DNA of 64,000 nucleotides, taken from positions 62,001 through 126,000 of the forward strand of contig NZ_JAJNCZ010000002.1 in assembly GCF_021026345.1 (NCBI RefSeq), in the 5' to 3' direction. Below, piece after piece: positions 8,060 to 17,267 of the stretch. The position numbers were made by a program, and so were the translations under genes. Each line of letters begins with the position of its first letter. Positions within the stretch are counted from its first letter, which is position 1. This DNA comes from Rhizobium sp. GN54 (lineage in GTDB: Bacteria; Pseudomonadota; Alphaproteobacteria; Rhizobiales; Rhizobiaceae). The notes under the pieces are model-generated. The model was not told the DNA's origin. It saw only the letters and a list, made by a program, of their open reading frames with translations, and did not search any database.

Positions 8060-10239
8060 GTGTATTTCAGCGAACCGATGACCGTGCGGCCCTGGTCCTT
8101 GTAGCAGAAGCCGGCCGAGCAGACGGGGTCGCGGCGGTCGAAGATGTTGGTGGCGTTCACCTGCAGGGCCAGGCCCTCCATCTTCTTGTCGATCGCGGCG
8201 AAGTCGTAGCGCAGGGCGGCGTCGAAGAGGACGCGCGAGCCGTTCTCCATCGTGTTCTCGTCGTTGCCGTAGCTGGAGCCGATGAAGCGCGCGCCGGCGC
8301 CGACGCCGAGACCATCGGCGAACGTGTCCTCGGGCATGGTGTAGAAGGCCCAGAGGGCGGCCTGGTGGCGGGGCACCGAGGAGACGTCGTTGTCGACCGT
8401 GCCGACGGGGCCTTCGACGATCTTCATCTGGGTGTAGGAGTAGGAGGCGGTCAGCGACAGGCCGTTGTCGAGGCTGGTATTGGCCTCGAACTCGAAGCCG
8501 CGCGAGCGCAGCTTGCCGCGCTGGACCTGGATGTTGGCCGGGCCGGTCGGCAGGTCGACCACTTCGTAGTAGAGGCCGTTCTCCTGGTCGATGTTGAACA
8601 TCGCAGCCGACAGCATGGTGTTGCTGTTGGGCAGGAGATACTTCACGCCGATCTCCTCCTGCTCGCTCTCGGTCGGCTTGAAGGGGGCGCCGGTCTCCTG
8701 GTTGTAGCCGGCGTTCGGCGAAAAGGCGGTCGAGTAGCTGGCATAGGGCGCGAGGCCGAAGTCGAACTCGTAGGTCAGGCCGATGCGCTTGGAGAAGGCG
8801 CGGTCGCTCTGGTCGAGCGAGGTGACCGTGCCGCCGACGAGATCGGTGGTGTCGGTGTCGGTGGAGACCCAGTCATAGCGGCCGCCGAGCGTCAGGGTCC
8901 AGGCGTCGTAGCGGATCTGGTCCTGGATATAGGTGCCGACCTGCCACTGGTCCTGGTCGACGCGCTCGGTGTAGGGAATGCGATCCATCGGATCGCCGCG
9001 GGTCGGGTCGTTGGTGTCGAGCGGCGGCGAGACGCCGTAGCCGTTGAACGACCTGTAGCGCAGCTTCATCAGGTCGAGGCCGGTCAGGAGCGTGTGGCTG
9101 AAGGCGCCGGTGTCGAACTCGGAGACCAGCTGGTTGTCGATCACGATGGCCGAAAGCCGCTCCTCGAAGGAGCCGGCGCTGCGATCGATCAGCGTCGGAT
9201 CGACGGCGTTCGGCGCATAGGCAAAGGCCCAGTCGGCCTCGATGTCCAGCGTCGAGGCGCGGACGTTCTGGCGGAAGGTGAAGGTCTCGTTGAAGCGGTG
9301 CTCGAACTCGTAGCCGATGCGGCCCTGGTTCTGGACGGAATCGTTGAAGGCCGGGTTGCCGGCGAAGAAGTCGGTGACCTTGCCGGTGGTGGTGTCGAAG
9401 TAATAGGCCGCGGTGCCGCCGGTCTTGGTGCGCGAATATTCGCCGAGAATGGTCAGCCGCGTGTCCTCGTCCGGCTTCCAGGTGAAGGCCGGGGCGATGT
9501 AGAGGCGGTCGTTGGGAAGGCCGGGCTGCTCGGTGTCGGCGCTGCGGGCCAGACCGGTCAGGCGATAGTAGAAGGGATCGGTGTCGTTGACCGCGCCGGA
9601 GAAATCGAACTGGCCCTGGTAGCGGTTGTCGGTGCCGTACTGCAGCTCGACCTCGCGCAGCGTCTCCTCGGTCGGGCGCTTGGTGATCAGGTTGTAGAGG
9701 CCACCGGCACCGGAGGCGCCGTAGAGGGCGGAGGAAGGGCCGCGCAGGATCGAGACGCCCTCGAGCCCGTAGGGCTCGGTCTTGAACAGCGAGGAGCCGG
9801 CGCCCGGCTGGCGCAGGTTGTCGCGGAAGACGCCGTTATAGGTCACGTCGAAGCCGCGCACGGTGAAGGAATCGAAGCGCGGGTCGAAGCCGTAGGCGGT
9901 CGTGCGGGTGCTGGGCGTGTAGGCCAGCACATCCAGCAGCGTCTGCGGATTGCGGTCCTTCAGCTGTTGCGCGGTGACCGAGGAGACCGACTGCGGGGTC
10001 TGCAGGAAGGGCGTATCGACCTTGGCGCCCGTCGCGCTGCTCCTGCCGACATAACCATCGGCGGTGATGACGCCGCCGCTTCCGCCGTCGACGATGATCT
10101 CTTCCAGTGTCGTCGCGCCCTCGGTGGAGGTCGCCGCGGCCTGGTCTTGCGCGTGCGCCGTGAGCGACAGGGCGAGCAGCGAGGTTCCGGCAAGGGCGAG
10201 GACGAGCGTGCGGCGGAGCGGCGAAGAGGTCTGGGGCAT
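8053..10239 (-). CDS. TonB-dependent siderophore receptor
   Basis: This 728-residue outer-membrane receptor starts with a signal peptide (residues 1-30, ending AHAQ). A TonB-box-like LEEIIVDG lies near residue 45. The plug domain has TPQSVSSVTAQQLKDRNPQ near residue 83 and the VSILRGPSSALYGASGAGG hinge near residue 158, typical of the ferrichrome/hydroxamate receptor branch. The barrel ends in an aromatic residue (KYTW), as outer-membrane proteins do. It is the first gene of an operon with fhuF and a binding protein. Two TGA-N9-TCA iron boxes lie 33 and 74 bases before the start, suggesting repression by RirA under iron sufficiency. The siderophore is not identifiable, but the FhuF partner favours a hydroxamate. 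Confidence 0.92.
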   Translation of the reverse strand: MPQTSSPLRRTLVLALAGTSLLALSLTAHAQDQAAATSTEGATTLEEIIVDGGSGGVITADGYVGRSSATGAKVDTPFLQTPQSVSSVTAQQLKDRNPQTLLDVLAYTPSTRTTAYGFDPRFDSFTVRGFDVTYNGVFRDNLRQPGAGSSLFKTEPYGLEGVSILRGPSSALYGASGAGGLYNLITKRPTEETLREVELQYGTDNRYQGQFDFSGAVNDTDPFYYRLTGLARSADTEQPGLPNDRLYIAPAFTWKPDEDTRLTILGEYSRTKTGGTAAYYFDTTTGKVTDFFAGNPAFNDSVQNQGRIGYEFEHRFNETFTFRQNVRASTLDIEADWAFAYAPNAVDPTLIDRSAGSFEERLSAIVIDNQLVSEFDTGAFSHTLLTGLDLMKLRYRSFNGYGVSPPLDTNDPTRGDPMDRIPYTERVDQDQWQVGTYIQDQIRYDAWTLTLGGRYDWVSTDTDTTDLVGGTVTSLDQSDRAFSKRIGLTYEFDFGLAPYASYSTAFSPNAGYNQETGAPFKPTESEQEEIGVKYLLPNSNTMLSAAMFNIDQENGLYYEVVDLPTGPANIQVQRGKLRSRGFEFEANTSLDNGLSLTASYSYTQMKIVEGPVGTVDNDVSSVPRHQAALWAFYTMPEDTFADGLGVGAGARFIGSSYGNDENTMENGSRVLFDAALRYDFAAIDKKMEGLALQVNATNIFDRRDPVCSAGFCYKDQGRTVIGSLKYTW

Positions 10240-10271
10240 CGAGGTCTCGTGATGTTACTGGGTCAATAAGA

Positions 10272-10286
10272 TGACTGTTCTCATCA
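10272..10286. promoter_or_regulatory. Putative RirA iron box (IRO), proximal
   Basis: TGA-CTGTTCTCA-TCA matches the rhizobial IRO consensus TGA-N9-TCA exactly. It lies 33 bases upstream of the TonB receptor start. RirA is the Rhizobiaceae iron-responsive repressor; binding here would block the siderophore operon when iron is plentiful (inference from motif and target gene). Confidence 0.6.
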
Positions 10287-10312
10287 TGTTTTCGCGATGC
10301 GCAAGGTTTATA

Positions 10313-10327
10313 TGATAAATAATGTCA
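10313..10327. promoter_or_regulatory. Putative RirA iron box (IRO), distal
   Basis: TGA-TAAATAATG-TCA is a second exact TGA-N9-TCA match, in an AT-rich patch. Its centre is 41 bases from the first box, close to four helical turns, so two repressors could sit on the same DNA face. Paired boxes make a chance match unlikely. Confidence 0.65.
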
Positions 10328-10360
10328 TGTTTATGGCAGTGTTGCCCTCGTGCAACGAAA

Positions 10361-10388
10361 AATGGCCGCCATGGTGGTGGCGGCCATT
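10361..10388 (-). terminator. Rho-independent terminator after the DUF1328 gene
   Basis: Perfect ten-base stem AATGGCCGCC / GGCGGCCATT with an eight-base loop. Read on the minus strand, the stem is followed by a short T-run (ATTTTTCG). It lies 27 bases past the DUF1328 stop codon and separates that gene from the iron-regulated promoter. Confidence 0.8.
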
Positions 10389-10414
10389 CCGTTTCGCCAA
10401 TAGGCAGTGCTCCG

Positions 10415-10588
10415 CTAGACCACGGCACTGCCCGCCATCAGGGCAAGGACGAGGAAAATGAGGAACAGAATCAGGGCGATGGCGAAAAGCACCTTGGCGA
10501 CCGTGGCGGCTGCCGAGGAGACGCCGCGAAAGCCGAGAAAACCGGCGATCAGGGAAATGACGAGGAAGATAAGGGCCCATTTCAGCAT
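10415..10588 (-). CDS. DUF1328 (UPF0391) small membrane protein
   Basis: A 57-residue protein made almost entirely of two membrane helices: [20 protein letters not shown], then a [14 protein letters not shown] turn and a second helix rich in Ile and Leu. It matches the DUF1328/UPF0391 family of small proteobacterial inner-membrane proteins, often induced by stress; the molecular role is unknown. AGAGGACA precedes the ATG at a good distance and a strong terminator follows, so it is a single-gene unit. Confidence 0.88.
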   Translation of the reverse strand: MLKWALIFLVISLIAGFLGFRGVSSAAATVAKVLFAIALILFLIFLVLALMAGSAVV

Positions 10589-10680
10589 GTGCAGTGTCCT
10601 CTCTTGAACCGGAGATAAGACGCGCGAAGACGGGATTTGTTCCTGCGCCCGGTGGAAGGGCCACCGGGCGCACAAGACGA

Positions 10681-12108
10681 TCAGCCGTGGGCGATCATGA
10701 CGTGGCGAACGGCGGTGTAGTCCTCCAGCGCATAGACCGACATGTCCTTGCCGTAGCCAGATTGCTTGACGCCGCCATGGGGCATCTCGTTGCACAGCAT
10801 GAAGTGCGTGTTGATCCAGGTGCAGCCGTACTGGAGCCTGGCCGCGGCGCGCATCGCCCTGGAGATGTCCTTCGTCCAGACAGAGGAGGCGAGGCCGTAG
10901 TCGCTGTCGTTGGCCCAGCCGATCGCCTGCTCCTCGCCGGCAAAGCGGGTGACGGAGACGACGGGGCCGAACACCTCGCGGCGGACGATCTCGTCCTCCT
11001 GCGTGGCGCCGGCGACCACGGTCGGCTGGAAGAAGAAGCCCTTGTCGCTGCCGGGTGCGCCGCCGGTGACGATCTCGATGTGCTTCACGTCCGCGGCGCG
11101 CTCGACGAAGCTCGCCACGCGGTCGCGCTGGCGCCTGGAGATCAGCGGGCCGATCTCGTTCTCGGTGTCGTCGGGCTGGTTGTAGCGGATGGTGGCGACG
11201 GCGGCGGAAAGCTCGGCGACGAACTTGTCGTAGATGCCCTTTTCCGCGTAGATTCGGCAGGCGGCCGTGCAGTCCTGGCCGGCATTGTAGTAGCCGAAGG
11301 CGCGGATGCCGTTCACGACAGCTTCGAGATCGGCGTCGTCATAGACGATCACCGGCGCCTTGCCGCCGAGCTCCAGATGGGTGCGCTTGACCGATTTCGC
11401 TGCTGCCGCCAGCACCTTCTTGCCGGTGGCGACGTCGCCGGTGATCGAGACCATGTTGATCTTCGGATGGTTGATCAGCGCGTTGCCGACGGTCTCGCCG
11501 CGGCCGAGCACGACGTTGACGACGCCTTCGGGCAGGATGCCGGCCAGGAGCGTCGCCATCTTCAGCGCCGTCAGCGGCGTCTGCTCGGAGGGCTTGAAGA
11601 CGACGGTGTTGCCGCCGGCGATCGCCGGCGCCAGCTTCCAGGCCATCATCATCAGCGGATAGTTCCACGGCGCGATCGAGCCGATGATGCCGATCGGATC
11701 GCGGCGGATCATCGAGGTGTGGCCGGGCAGGTATTCGCCGGCAACGGTCGCCGTCATCGAACGGACGGCGCCGGCGAAGAAGCGCCAGCAGTCGACGATC
11801 GCGGGGATCTCGTCGTTTTTGACGGCATTGATCGGCTTGCCGCAGTTCAGCGCCTCGAGGGCTGCGAAGCCGTCTGCGTCGGCCTCGATCGCGTCGGCGA
11901 TCTTCAGGAGATAGCCGGAGCGCTCGCCGGGGGTGGTCATCGACCAGGCGAGATAGGCCTTCTCGGCGGCATCGACGGCAGCGTCGATCTGCGTGTGCGA
12001 GGCTTCCGGGAGGTCGGCCACCGTCTCGCCGGTCTTCGGGTCGAGAATGTGCTCCTCGCTCTCCGTGCCGGCCTCGAAGCGTCCGCCGATCAGCATCTGC
12101 GTGTCCAT
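10681..12108 (-). CDS. patD: Gamma-aminobutyraldehyde dehydrogenase
   Basis: This 475-residue NAD-dependent aldehyde dehydrogenase has the catalytic E246 (HLELGGKAP) and C280 (NAGQDCTAA), the [16 protein letters not shown] cofactor segment, and closely follows E. coli PatD/YdcW over its length. It oxidises 4-aminobutanal, from putrescine transamination, to 4-aminobutyrate. It is the last gene of a five-gene unit in the same order as E. coli ydcSTUVW, 31 bases after the second permease, so imported putrescine or a related polyamine is probably degraded here. The ATG at 12108 agrees with the family N-terminus; a longer upstream frame is unsupported. No putrescine aminotransferase is visible in the window. 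Confidence 0.93.
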   Translation of the reverse strand: MDTQMLIGGRFEAGTESEEHILDPKTGETVADLPEASHTQIDAAVDAAEKAYLAWSMTTPGERSGYLLKIADAIEADADGFAALEALNCGKPINAVKNDEIPAIVDCWRFFAGAVRSMTATVAGEYLPGHTSMIRRDPIGIIGSIAPWNYPLMMMAWKLAPAIAGGNTVVFKPSEQTPLTALKMATLLAGILPEGVVNVVLGRGETVGNALINHPKINMVSITGDVATGKKVLAAAAKSVKRTHLELGGKAPVIVYDDADLEAVVNGIRAFGYYNAGQDCTAACRIYAEKGIYDKFVAELSAAVATIRYNQPDDTENEIGPLISRRQRDRVASFVERAADVKHIEIVTGGAPGSDKGFFFQPTVVAGATQEDEIVRREVFGPVVSVTRFAGEEQAIGWANDSDYGLASSVWTKDISRAMRAAARLQYGCTWINTHFMLCNEMPHGGVKQSGYGKDMSVYALEDYTAVRHVMIAHG

Positions 12109-12139
12109 CAGGATTCTCCCTTGATCTCCGTTCGTTGTT

Positions 12140-12955
12140 CTATTTGCCGGCGCCCGCGACCTGGTCACCGTCGCGGGTGAGGTAGTAGGCCGCCAGGATC
12201 GGCAGCAGCGTGACGAGCACCACCAGCATGGCGACCACGTTGGTCACCGGCCGCTGGCGCGGGCGCACCAGTTCCTCCAGCATCCAGATCGGCAGCGTCT
12301 GCTGCTGGCCGGCGGTGAACGTCGTTACGATCACTTCATCGAAAGACAGCGCAAAGGCGAGCATGCCGCCGGCGAGAAGGGCGGTGCCGATATTGGGCAG
12401 GATCACGTACCGGAAGGTCTGGAAGCCATCGGCGCCGAGATCCATCGAGGCCTCGATCAGCGAGCCGGAGACGCGGCGGAAGCGGGCCACCGCATTGTTG
12501 TAGACCACCACGACGCAGAAGGTGGCGTGGCCGAGCACGATCGTCCAGAAGGAGAACGGGATCTCGGCAAAGGAGAAGGCAGAGCGCAGCGCGATGCCGG
12601 TGATGATGCCGGGCAGGGCGATCGGCAGGATGACGAGCAGCGAGATCGTCTCGCGGCCGAAGAACTTCGTCTGACTGACGGCGGCGGCGCAGAGCGTACC
12701 GAGCACGAGTGCGACCGCGGTCGCGATCGAGGCGACCCGGACCGAGAGGCCGAGCGCCTGCCAGACGTCGGGACGGTTCCAGGCGACGGCGAGCCATTGC
12801 AGCGTATAGCCCGGCGGCGGGAACTGGTAGCTCTTCTCCTCCGTCGTGAAGGCATAGAGGAAGATCAGCAGGATCGGCACGTGCAGGAACAGAAGGCCGG
12901 CGGCGGCGGCGATCTTCAGGCCGAGGGGGGCTGCGGCGGAACGGTCAGAGCGCAT
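12140..12955 (-). CDS. ydcV: Polyamine-type ABC transporter permease YdcV
   Basis: This 271-residue inner-membrane permease has about six helices and the EAA loop [18 protein letters not shown] at about residues 165-182, which contacts the ATPase. It is the PotC-type partner of the preceding permease, with which it overlaps by 11 bases. Together with YdcS, YdcT and YdcU it imports a polyamine (in E. coli the system is linked to putrescine). A dehydrogenase acting on the putrescine degradation product follows directly. Confidence 0.9.
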   Translation of the reverse strand: MRSDRSAAAPLGLKIAAAAGLLFLHVPILLIFLYAFTTEEKSYQFPPPGYTLQWLAVAWNRPDVWQALGLSVRVASIATAVALVLGTLCAAAVSQTKFFGRETISLLVILPIALPGIITGIALRSAFSFAEIPFSFWTIVLGHATFCVVVVYNNAVARFRRVSGSLIEASMDLGADGFQTFRYVILPNIGTALLAGGMLAFALSFDEVIVTTFTAGQQQTLPIWMLEELVRPRQRPVTNVVAMLVVLVTLLPILAAYYLTRDGDQVAGAGK

Positions 12956-13895
12956 CGAAGGCCCCCTGCTTCTTGGCCATCCACAGGTAGAAGCCCATGA
13001 TGACGATCGGGACGACGGTGAAGGCTGCTGCGAGCGGGATGTTGCCGGCCGTGCCCTGCTGGGCGTAGACGGCCTGGCCGATGAACAGCCGCGACGAGCC
13101 GATGATCTGGGGGATGATGTAGTCGCCGAGCGTCAGCGAGAAGGTGAAGATGGAGCCGGCGATGATGCCGGGAAGCGCCAGGGGAAACAGCACGTGGCGG
13201 AAGGTCTGCGCCGGATGGCCGCCGAGATCGGCGGAGGCCTCGATCAGGTTACCGGGCACGCGCTCCAATGCCGCCTGGACCGGCAGGATCATGAAGGGCA
13301 GCCAGACATAGACGAAGACGATGAAGGTGCCGGTATAGCTGATCGACAGCGAGTTTCCGCCGACGATCGGCAGCGACAGCCAGGCGTCGAGCAGCCAGGT
13401 CAGGTGCAGCCTGGCGAAGACCCAGGTGAGGATGCCTTCCTTGGCGAGGATCAGCTTCCAGGCGTAGACCTTGACGAGATAGCTCGACCAGAGCGGCAGC
13501 ATCACGCCGAGATAGAACAGCGCCTTCCATTTTCCCTTCGCATAGCGGGCGGCATAGTAGGCGATCGGGAAGGCGATGACGGCAGCGGCCAGTGTCACCA
13601 GCGCCGCCATGACGACGGTGCGCAGGATGATGTCGAAATTCGAGGGGATCAGCAGTTGCCGGTACGTGGCGAGCGTGAACTCGTAGTTGATCAGGCCCGA
13701 AAACTCGTCGATCGAGAAGAAGCTCTGCAAGAGCAGCGCGAACAGCGAGCCGAGATAGATGATGCCGAGCCAGAGCAGCGGCGGGGCGAGCATCAGGAAG
13801 AGCAGGATCTTCGGGTTGCGCCAGAAGAAGTCCGACAGGCGGCCAAAGGTGCCGCTGCGGCCTTCCATGATGCTGGTCTGCGTGATCGCGCTCAT
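12945..13895 (-). CDS. ydcU: Polyamine-type ABC transporter permease YdcU
   Basis: The 316-residue product is a PotB-type inner-membrane permease with a cytoplasmic N-terminus, about six helices and the EAA loop [18 protein letters not shown] near residues 215-232. Its start overlaps the ATPase stop by four bases (ATGA), and its own end overlaps ydcV, so the three proteins are translationally coupled. Synteny with ydcSTUVW supports a polyamine substrate. Confidence 0.9.
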   Translation of the reverse strand: MSAITQTSIMEGRSGTFGRLSDFFWRNPKILLFLMLAPPLLWLGIIYLGSLFALLLQSFFSIDEFSGLINYEFTLATYRQLLIPSNFDIILRTVVMAALVTLAAAVIAFPIAYYAARYAKGKWKALFYLGVMLPLWSSYLVKVYAWKLILAKEGILTWVFARLHLTWLLDAWLSLPIVGGNSLSISYTGTFIVFVYVWLPFMILPVQAALERVPGNLIEASADLGGHPAQTFRHVLFPLALPGIIAGSIFTFSLTLGDYIIPQIIGSSRLFIGQAVYAQQGTAGNIPLAAAFTVVPIVIMGFYLWMAKKQGAFDAL

Positions 13896-14908
13896 GCCGC
13901 TTCGTCCATCAGGTGCAGGTCGCGGGCGGCGAAGGAGAGGGTGACGCCGCTGCCCTGTTCGGGGAGCGCCTGGGAAGCGGGCACCATGGCGGCGATGCGG
14001 GTGCCGCAGCCGGCCTCGACCGTCACCCGGTTGGCCGCACCGAGGAAGCCGGTGGCGACCACCGTGCCGGTCACGCGCTTGCGGTCGCCCGTGACGCTGC
14101 CTGTGCCGTCGCCGAGCGACAGCGCCTCGGGGCGCAGGCTCGCATAGCGGGCGGGGTAGCCGAGGCTTTCGACGAAGGCGGGCGCGAGTACGTTGGACGA
14201 GCCGACGAAATCGGCGACGAAGCGGGTCTGCGGGCGCTTGTAGACCTCTTCGGGCGTGCCGAGCTGCTGGATGCGGCCGTCGTTGAACACGGCGATGCGG
14301 TCGGCCATCGACAGCGCCTCGCCCTGGTCATGGGTGACGAAGACGAAGGTGATGCCGAGCGACTTCTGCAGCGTCTTCAGTTCCTCCTGCATCTGTTCGC
14401 GCAGCTTCAGGTCGAGTGCGCCGAGCGGTTCGTCGAGGAGCAGCACGCGCGGGCGGTTGACGAGCGCGCGGGCCAGCGCCACACGCTGGCGCTGGCCGCC
14501 GGAGAGCTGGCCGGGCCGGCGCGTGCCGTAGCCGGGAAGCTTGACCATGGCCAGCGCATTCTCCGCCGCCTTCAGCCGCTCCTCCCTGCCGACGCCCTTG
14601 ACCATCAGCCCGTAGGCGACGTTCTCGAGAATGGAGAGATGCGGGAACAGGGCGTAGTCCTGGAAGACGGTGTTGACGTTGCGCCGGTAGGGCGGCACGC
14701 CCTCGGCCGTCTCGCCGAAGATCTCGATATGGCCGCCGGTCGGCTGCTCGAAGCCGGCCATCAGCCGCAGGCAGGTTGTCTTGCCCGAACCGGACGGACC
14801 GAGCATCGCAAAGAACTCGCCCTCCACCACGGCCAGGTCCACGCCGTCGACGGCACGCACGGGGCCGAAGTGGCGGGAGACCTTGTCGAACAGCACGGCG
14901 GTGGTCAT
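13892..14908 (-). CDS. ydcT: Polyamine-type ABC transporter ATP-binding protein YdcT
   Basis: This 338-residue ATPase has Walker A GPSGSGKTT (residues 37-45), the signature LSGGQRQRVALARAL, Walker B RVLLLDEPLGALD and the switch VTHDQ. A C-terminal TOBE-type regulatory domain (about residues 240-335) is typical of PotA/MalK-like subunits. It energises import through YdcU and YdcV. A 338-base gap with a palindromic repeat separates it from ydcS, which may let the binding protein be made in excess over the transporter core. Confidence 0.92.
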   Translation of the reverse strand: MTTAVLFDKVSRHFGPVRAVDGVDLAVVEGEFFAMLGPSGSGKTTCLRLMAGFEQPTGGHIEIFGETAEGVPPYRRNVNTVFQDYALFPHLSILENVAYGLMVKGVGREERLKAAENALAMVKLPGYGTRRPGQLSGGQRQRVALARALVNRPRVLLLDEPLGALDLKLREQMQEELKTLQKSLGITFVFVTHDQGEALSMADRIAVFNDGRIQQLGTPEEVYKRPQTRFVADFVGSSNVLAPAFVESLGYPARYASLRPEALSLGDGTGSVTGDRKRVTGTVVATGFLGAANRVTVEAGCGTRIAAMVPASQALPEQGSGVTLSFAARDLHLMDEAA

Positions 14909-14961
14909 GGGGGATGCTCCTGTCTCTTGTCATTTGGCCGGGGCGCGGCACGCGGACGTTC

Positions 14962-15123
14962 GGGCTGCCCCTCACCCGGCCTGCCGGCCACCTTCTCCCC
15001 GCAAGCGGGGAGAAGGAAATCCGTGATGGCGTCCCGATCTCTTTGCAGGCTTCGAGTGCGGGGCAGCGCGACCGTCCTCGTTCCCTCTCCCCGCGTGCGG
15101 GGAGAGGGCAGGGTGAGGGGCCA
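14962..15123. repeat. Composite palindromic repeat, family B (ydcS-ydcT gap)
   Basis: Inverted arms at about 14964-15015 and 15082-15122 each carry a hairpin (CCTTCTCCCCGCAAGCGGGGAGAAGG and CCCTCTCCCCGCGTGCGGGGAGAGGG type) next to a GCCCCTCACCC / GGGTGAGGGGC border. The same plan recurs at four other gaps in this window. Lying inside an operon between binding-protein and ATPase genes, it could reduce downstream expression or shield the upstream mRNA. Confidence 0.8.
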
Positions 15124-15246
15124 TGCGGAAGTCCGAAAGCGGACACTGCCCTGCCACTGGCCGCCAAGAAATCCGCGGGGAAGCGAGGCGAGAAGCCGCC
15201 CGCCGTTTTCCCTACCTCCCCCCTTAAGGGGGAGGTGGAAGCGGCC

Positions 15247-16413
15247 TCAGCGCCCGCCGATCACGCCGATGTAGTCCGACACCCAGCGGTGATAGGGGAC
15301 GCACTCGCCCTGGCTGTCGCATTTGGAGACCGGCGTCTTCCAGAAGCGGATCTTCTCGAAATTGTCGAAGCCGTTGGTAGAGCAGCCTTCGTCGCCCAGA
15401 AGCTCGTTGCCCTTGCAGGCGGCCGGGACCGAGGGAACGGCGCCGAACCAGGCGGCGGCATCGCCCTGGACCTTGGGCGAGAGCGAATGTTCCATCCACA
15501 TATAGGCGCAGTTCGGGTGCTCGCTGTCGATATGCAGCATGGTGGTGTCGGACCAGCCGGTGACGCCTTCCTCGGGGAAGGTCGAGGCGATCGGTGCCTT
15601 CTCGGCCTTCAGCAGGTTGACCTGGAACGGCCACGAGCCGGAGGCGACGACGCCCTCGTTCTTGAAGTCGTCGATCTGGATCATGGCGTCGTGCCAGTAG
15701 CGGCCGATGAGCGTGCGCTGGACGCGCAACACGTCGAGTGCCGCCTTGTACTGGTCCTCGTTCAGCTCGTAGGGATCCTTGATGCCGAGTTCGGGCTTGT
15801 GCGCCATCAGGAAGAGCGCGGCGTCGGCGACATGGATCGGGCCGTCATAGGCCTGAATGCGGCCCTTGTTGGACTTGCCGTCCGGCAGCGTCATTTCCTC
15901 GAACACGACGTTCCAGCTCTTCGGCGCCTCGCCCTTAAAGGCGTCGGTGTTGTACATCAGCACGTTCGGGCCCCAGAGATAGGGGGTGCCGTAGTGGACG
16001 TCCTTGACGGTATTCCAGGGGGCGCTCTGCAGGCGCTCGTCGACGGTGCTCCAGCTCGGGATCAGGTCGGTGTTGATCGGCTGGACGCGGTTTCCCGCGA
16101 TCAGGCGCAGCGACGCGTCGCCGGAGGCGGTGACGAGGTCGAAGCCGCCTTCGTTCATCAGCGCGACCATTTCGTCGGAGGTGGCGGCGGTCTTCACCGA
16201 GACCTTGCAGCCGGTTTTCTCCTCGAAAGCGGTGACCCAGTCATAGGCCTTGTCGGTCTCGCCGCGCTCGATATAGCCGGCCCAGGCGACGATCGAGATC
16301 TCGCCTTCGCCGGCGCCGAGCTCCTTCAGTGGCTGCTGGGCGACGGCGGCGGTGGTGAAGGCAAAGGCAAAGGAAAGGGTCAGCGCGGTGCAGGAATGCA
16401 GGAATCGCTTCAT
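15247..16413 (-). CDS. ydcS: Polyamine-type ABC transporter periplasmic binding protein YdcS
   Basis: This 388-residue protein has a signal peptide ending FTTAAVA near residue 25. An extracellular solute-binding domain of the PotD/PotF type follows: ISIVAWAGYIERGETDKAYDW near residue 40, TPYLWGPNVLMYNTDAF near residue 145 and a C-terminal WVSDYIGVIGG tail. It captures the polyamine in the periplasm. It is the first gene of the unit ydcS-T-U-V-patD. A palindrome, TCGGAA-A-TTCCGA, lies about 103 bases upstream and could be an operator. The lysE-type gene upstream is on the same strand but 140 bases away, so a separate promoter is likely. Confidence 0.9.
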   Translation of the reverse strand: MKRFLHSCTALTLSFAFAFTTAAVAQQPLKELGAGEGEISIVAWAGYIERGETDKAYDWVTAFEEKTGCKVSVKTAATSDEMVALMNEGGFDLVTASGDASLRLIAGNRVQPINTDLIPSWSTVDERLQSAPWNTVKDVHYGTPYLWGPNVLMYNTDAFKGEAPKSWNVVFEEMTLPDGKSNKGRIQAYDGPIHVADAALFLMAHKPELGIKDPYELNEDQYKAALDVLRVQRTLIGRYWHDAMIQIDDFKNEGVVASGSWPFQVNLLKAEKAPIASTFPEEGVTGWSDTTMLHIDSEHPNCAYMWMEHSLSPKVQGDAAAWFGAVPSVPAACKGNELLGDEGCSTNGFDNFEKIRFWKTPVSKCDSQGECVPYHRWVSDYIGVIGGR

Positions 16414-16515
16414 GATGGTCTCCCGGTTTGTCCGCCTTGTGCGCGGTATTGTTCCCGGAACGAAGCGTGCCCCCTTTTTGCCGCTTTCGCAAATCCATTA
16501 AACAGAAAGTCGATA

Positions 16516-16528
16516 TCGGAAATTCCGA
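16516..16528. promoter_or_regulatory. Palindrome upstream of the polyamine operon
   Basis: Six-base perfect arms TCGGAA and TTCCGA flank a single central base, in the 140-base gap before ydcS. The size and symmetry fit a dimeric repressor site. No cognate regulator is encoded next to the operon, so the function is speculative. Confidence 0.35.
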
Positions 16529-16553
16529 AAGGTATGGGACGAGCGGAGGCGGA

Positions 16554-17162
16554 CTAGATCCCGCCCAGGAGCTTGCCGGCGATCATCCACATGACGACGG
16601 CAATCGTGAGATCCAGAATACGCCAGGCCGCCGGCCGGGCGAAGACCGGGCGCAGCCAGGTGGCGCCATAGCCGAGCGCGAAGAAGAACAGGAACGAGGC
16701 GGACATGGCGCCGGCGGCGAACAACATCTCGTCGCCGGGAAAGCGGGTGGCGACGGTGCCGAGAAGGACGACGGTATCGAGGTAGACGTGCGGATTGAGC
16801 CAGGTGAGCGCAAGGCAGGTGGCAAGTGTCGGCCAGAAGCCCTGGGCGTGCTCGCCTCCGACCGTCAGCGCTCCGGTGGAGCGGAGCGCGGAATAGAGGC
16901 TCCTTGCACCATACCAGACGAGGAAGGCCGCGCCTGCGAACCGCATGGCGGGATCGATCCAGGGCAGCATGGCGGTGATCTGTCCGAGGCTTGTGACCCC
17001 GATCAGGATCAGGATGGCATCGGACAGCCCGCAGGTGAGGCAGACGGCGAAGACGTGTTCGCGCCGCAATCCCTGCCGGAGCACGAACGCATTCTGCGCG
17101 CCGATCGCGACGATCAGGCTCAGCCCCATCATCATGCCGGTGATGTAGATCGGAAAATTCAT
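16554..17162 (-). CDS. LysE/ArgO-family amino-acid exporter
   Basis: A 202-residue inner-membrane protein with about six helices and the family hallmarks IVAIGAQNAFVLRQGLRREH (residues 16-35) and CGLSDAILILIGV near residue 46. LysE/ArgO proteins export basic amino acids such as arginine and lysine. The ATG at 17162 gives the standard N-terminus. It is transcribed away from an ArgP homologue 105 bases away, which is the usual arrangement for argO and its activator, so export of arginine, canavanine or lysine under ArgP control is likely. Confidence 0.88.
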   Translation of the reverse strand: MNFPIYITGMMMGLSLIVAIGAQNAFVLRQGLRREHVFAVCLTCGLSDAILILIGVTSLGQITAMLPWIDPAMRFAGAAFLVWYGARSLYSALRSTGALTVGGEHAQGFWPTLATCLALTWLNPHVYLDTVVLLGTVATRFPGDEMLFAAGAMSASFLFFFALGYGATWLRPVFARPAAWRILDLTIAVVMWMIAGKLLGGI

Positions 17163-17267
17163 GGTGCCGGAAAGCTCCCGAAGGCAGAAACATGAGCGAT
17201 CCTGTAGCGGGCGATGCCGATTTAAGATAGTTAAATACGGTAATTCCAATTAAGCAAAGCTAATGAG

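Noticed and set aside
8038-10269. A 743-residue open frame on the plus strand opposite the TonB receptor
   Set aside because: Its translation is low-complexity, rich in Gly, Ala, Arg and Val without recognisable domains. It is the mirror of a receptor gene with clear family motifs and results from high G+C with few stops.
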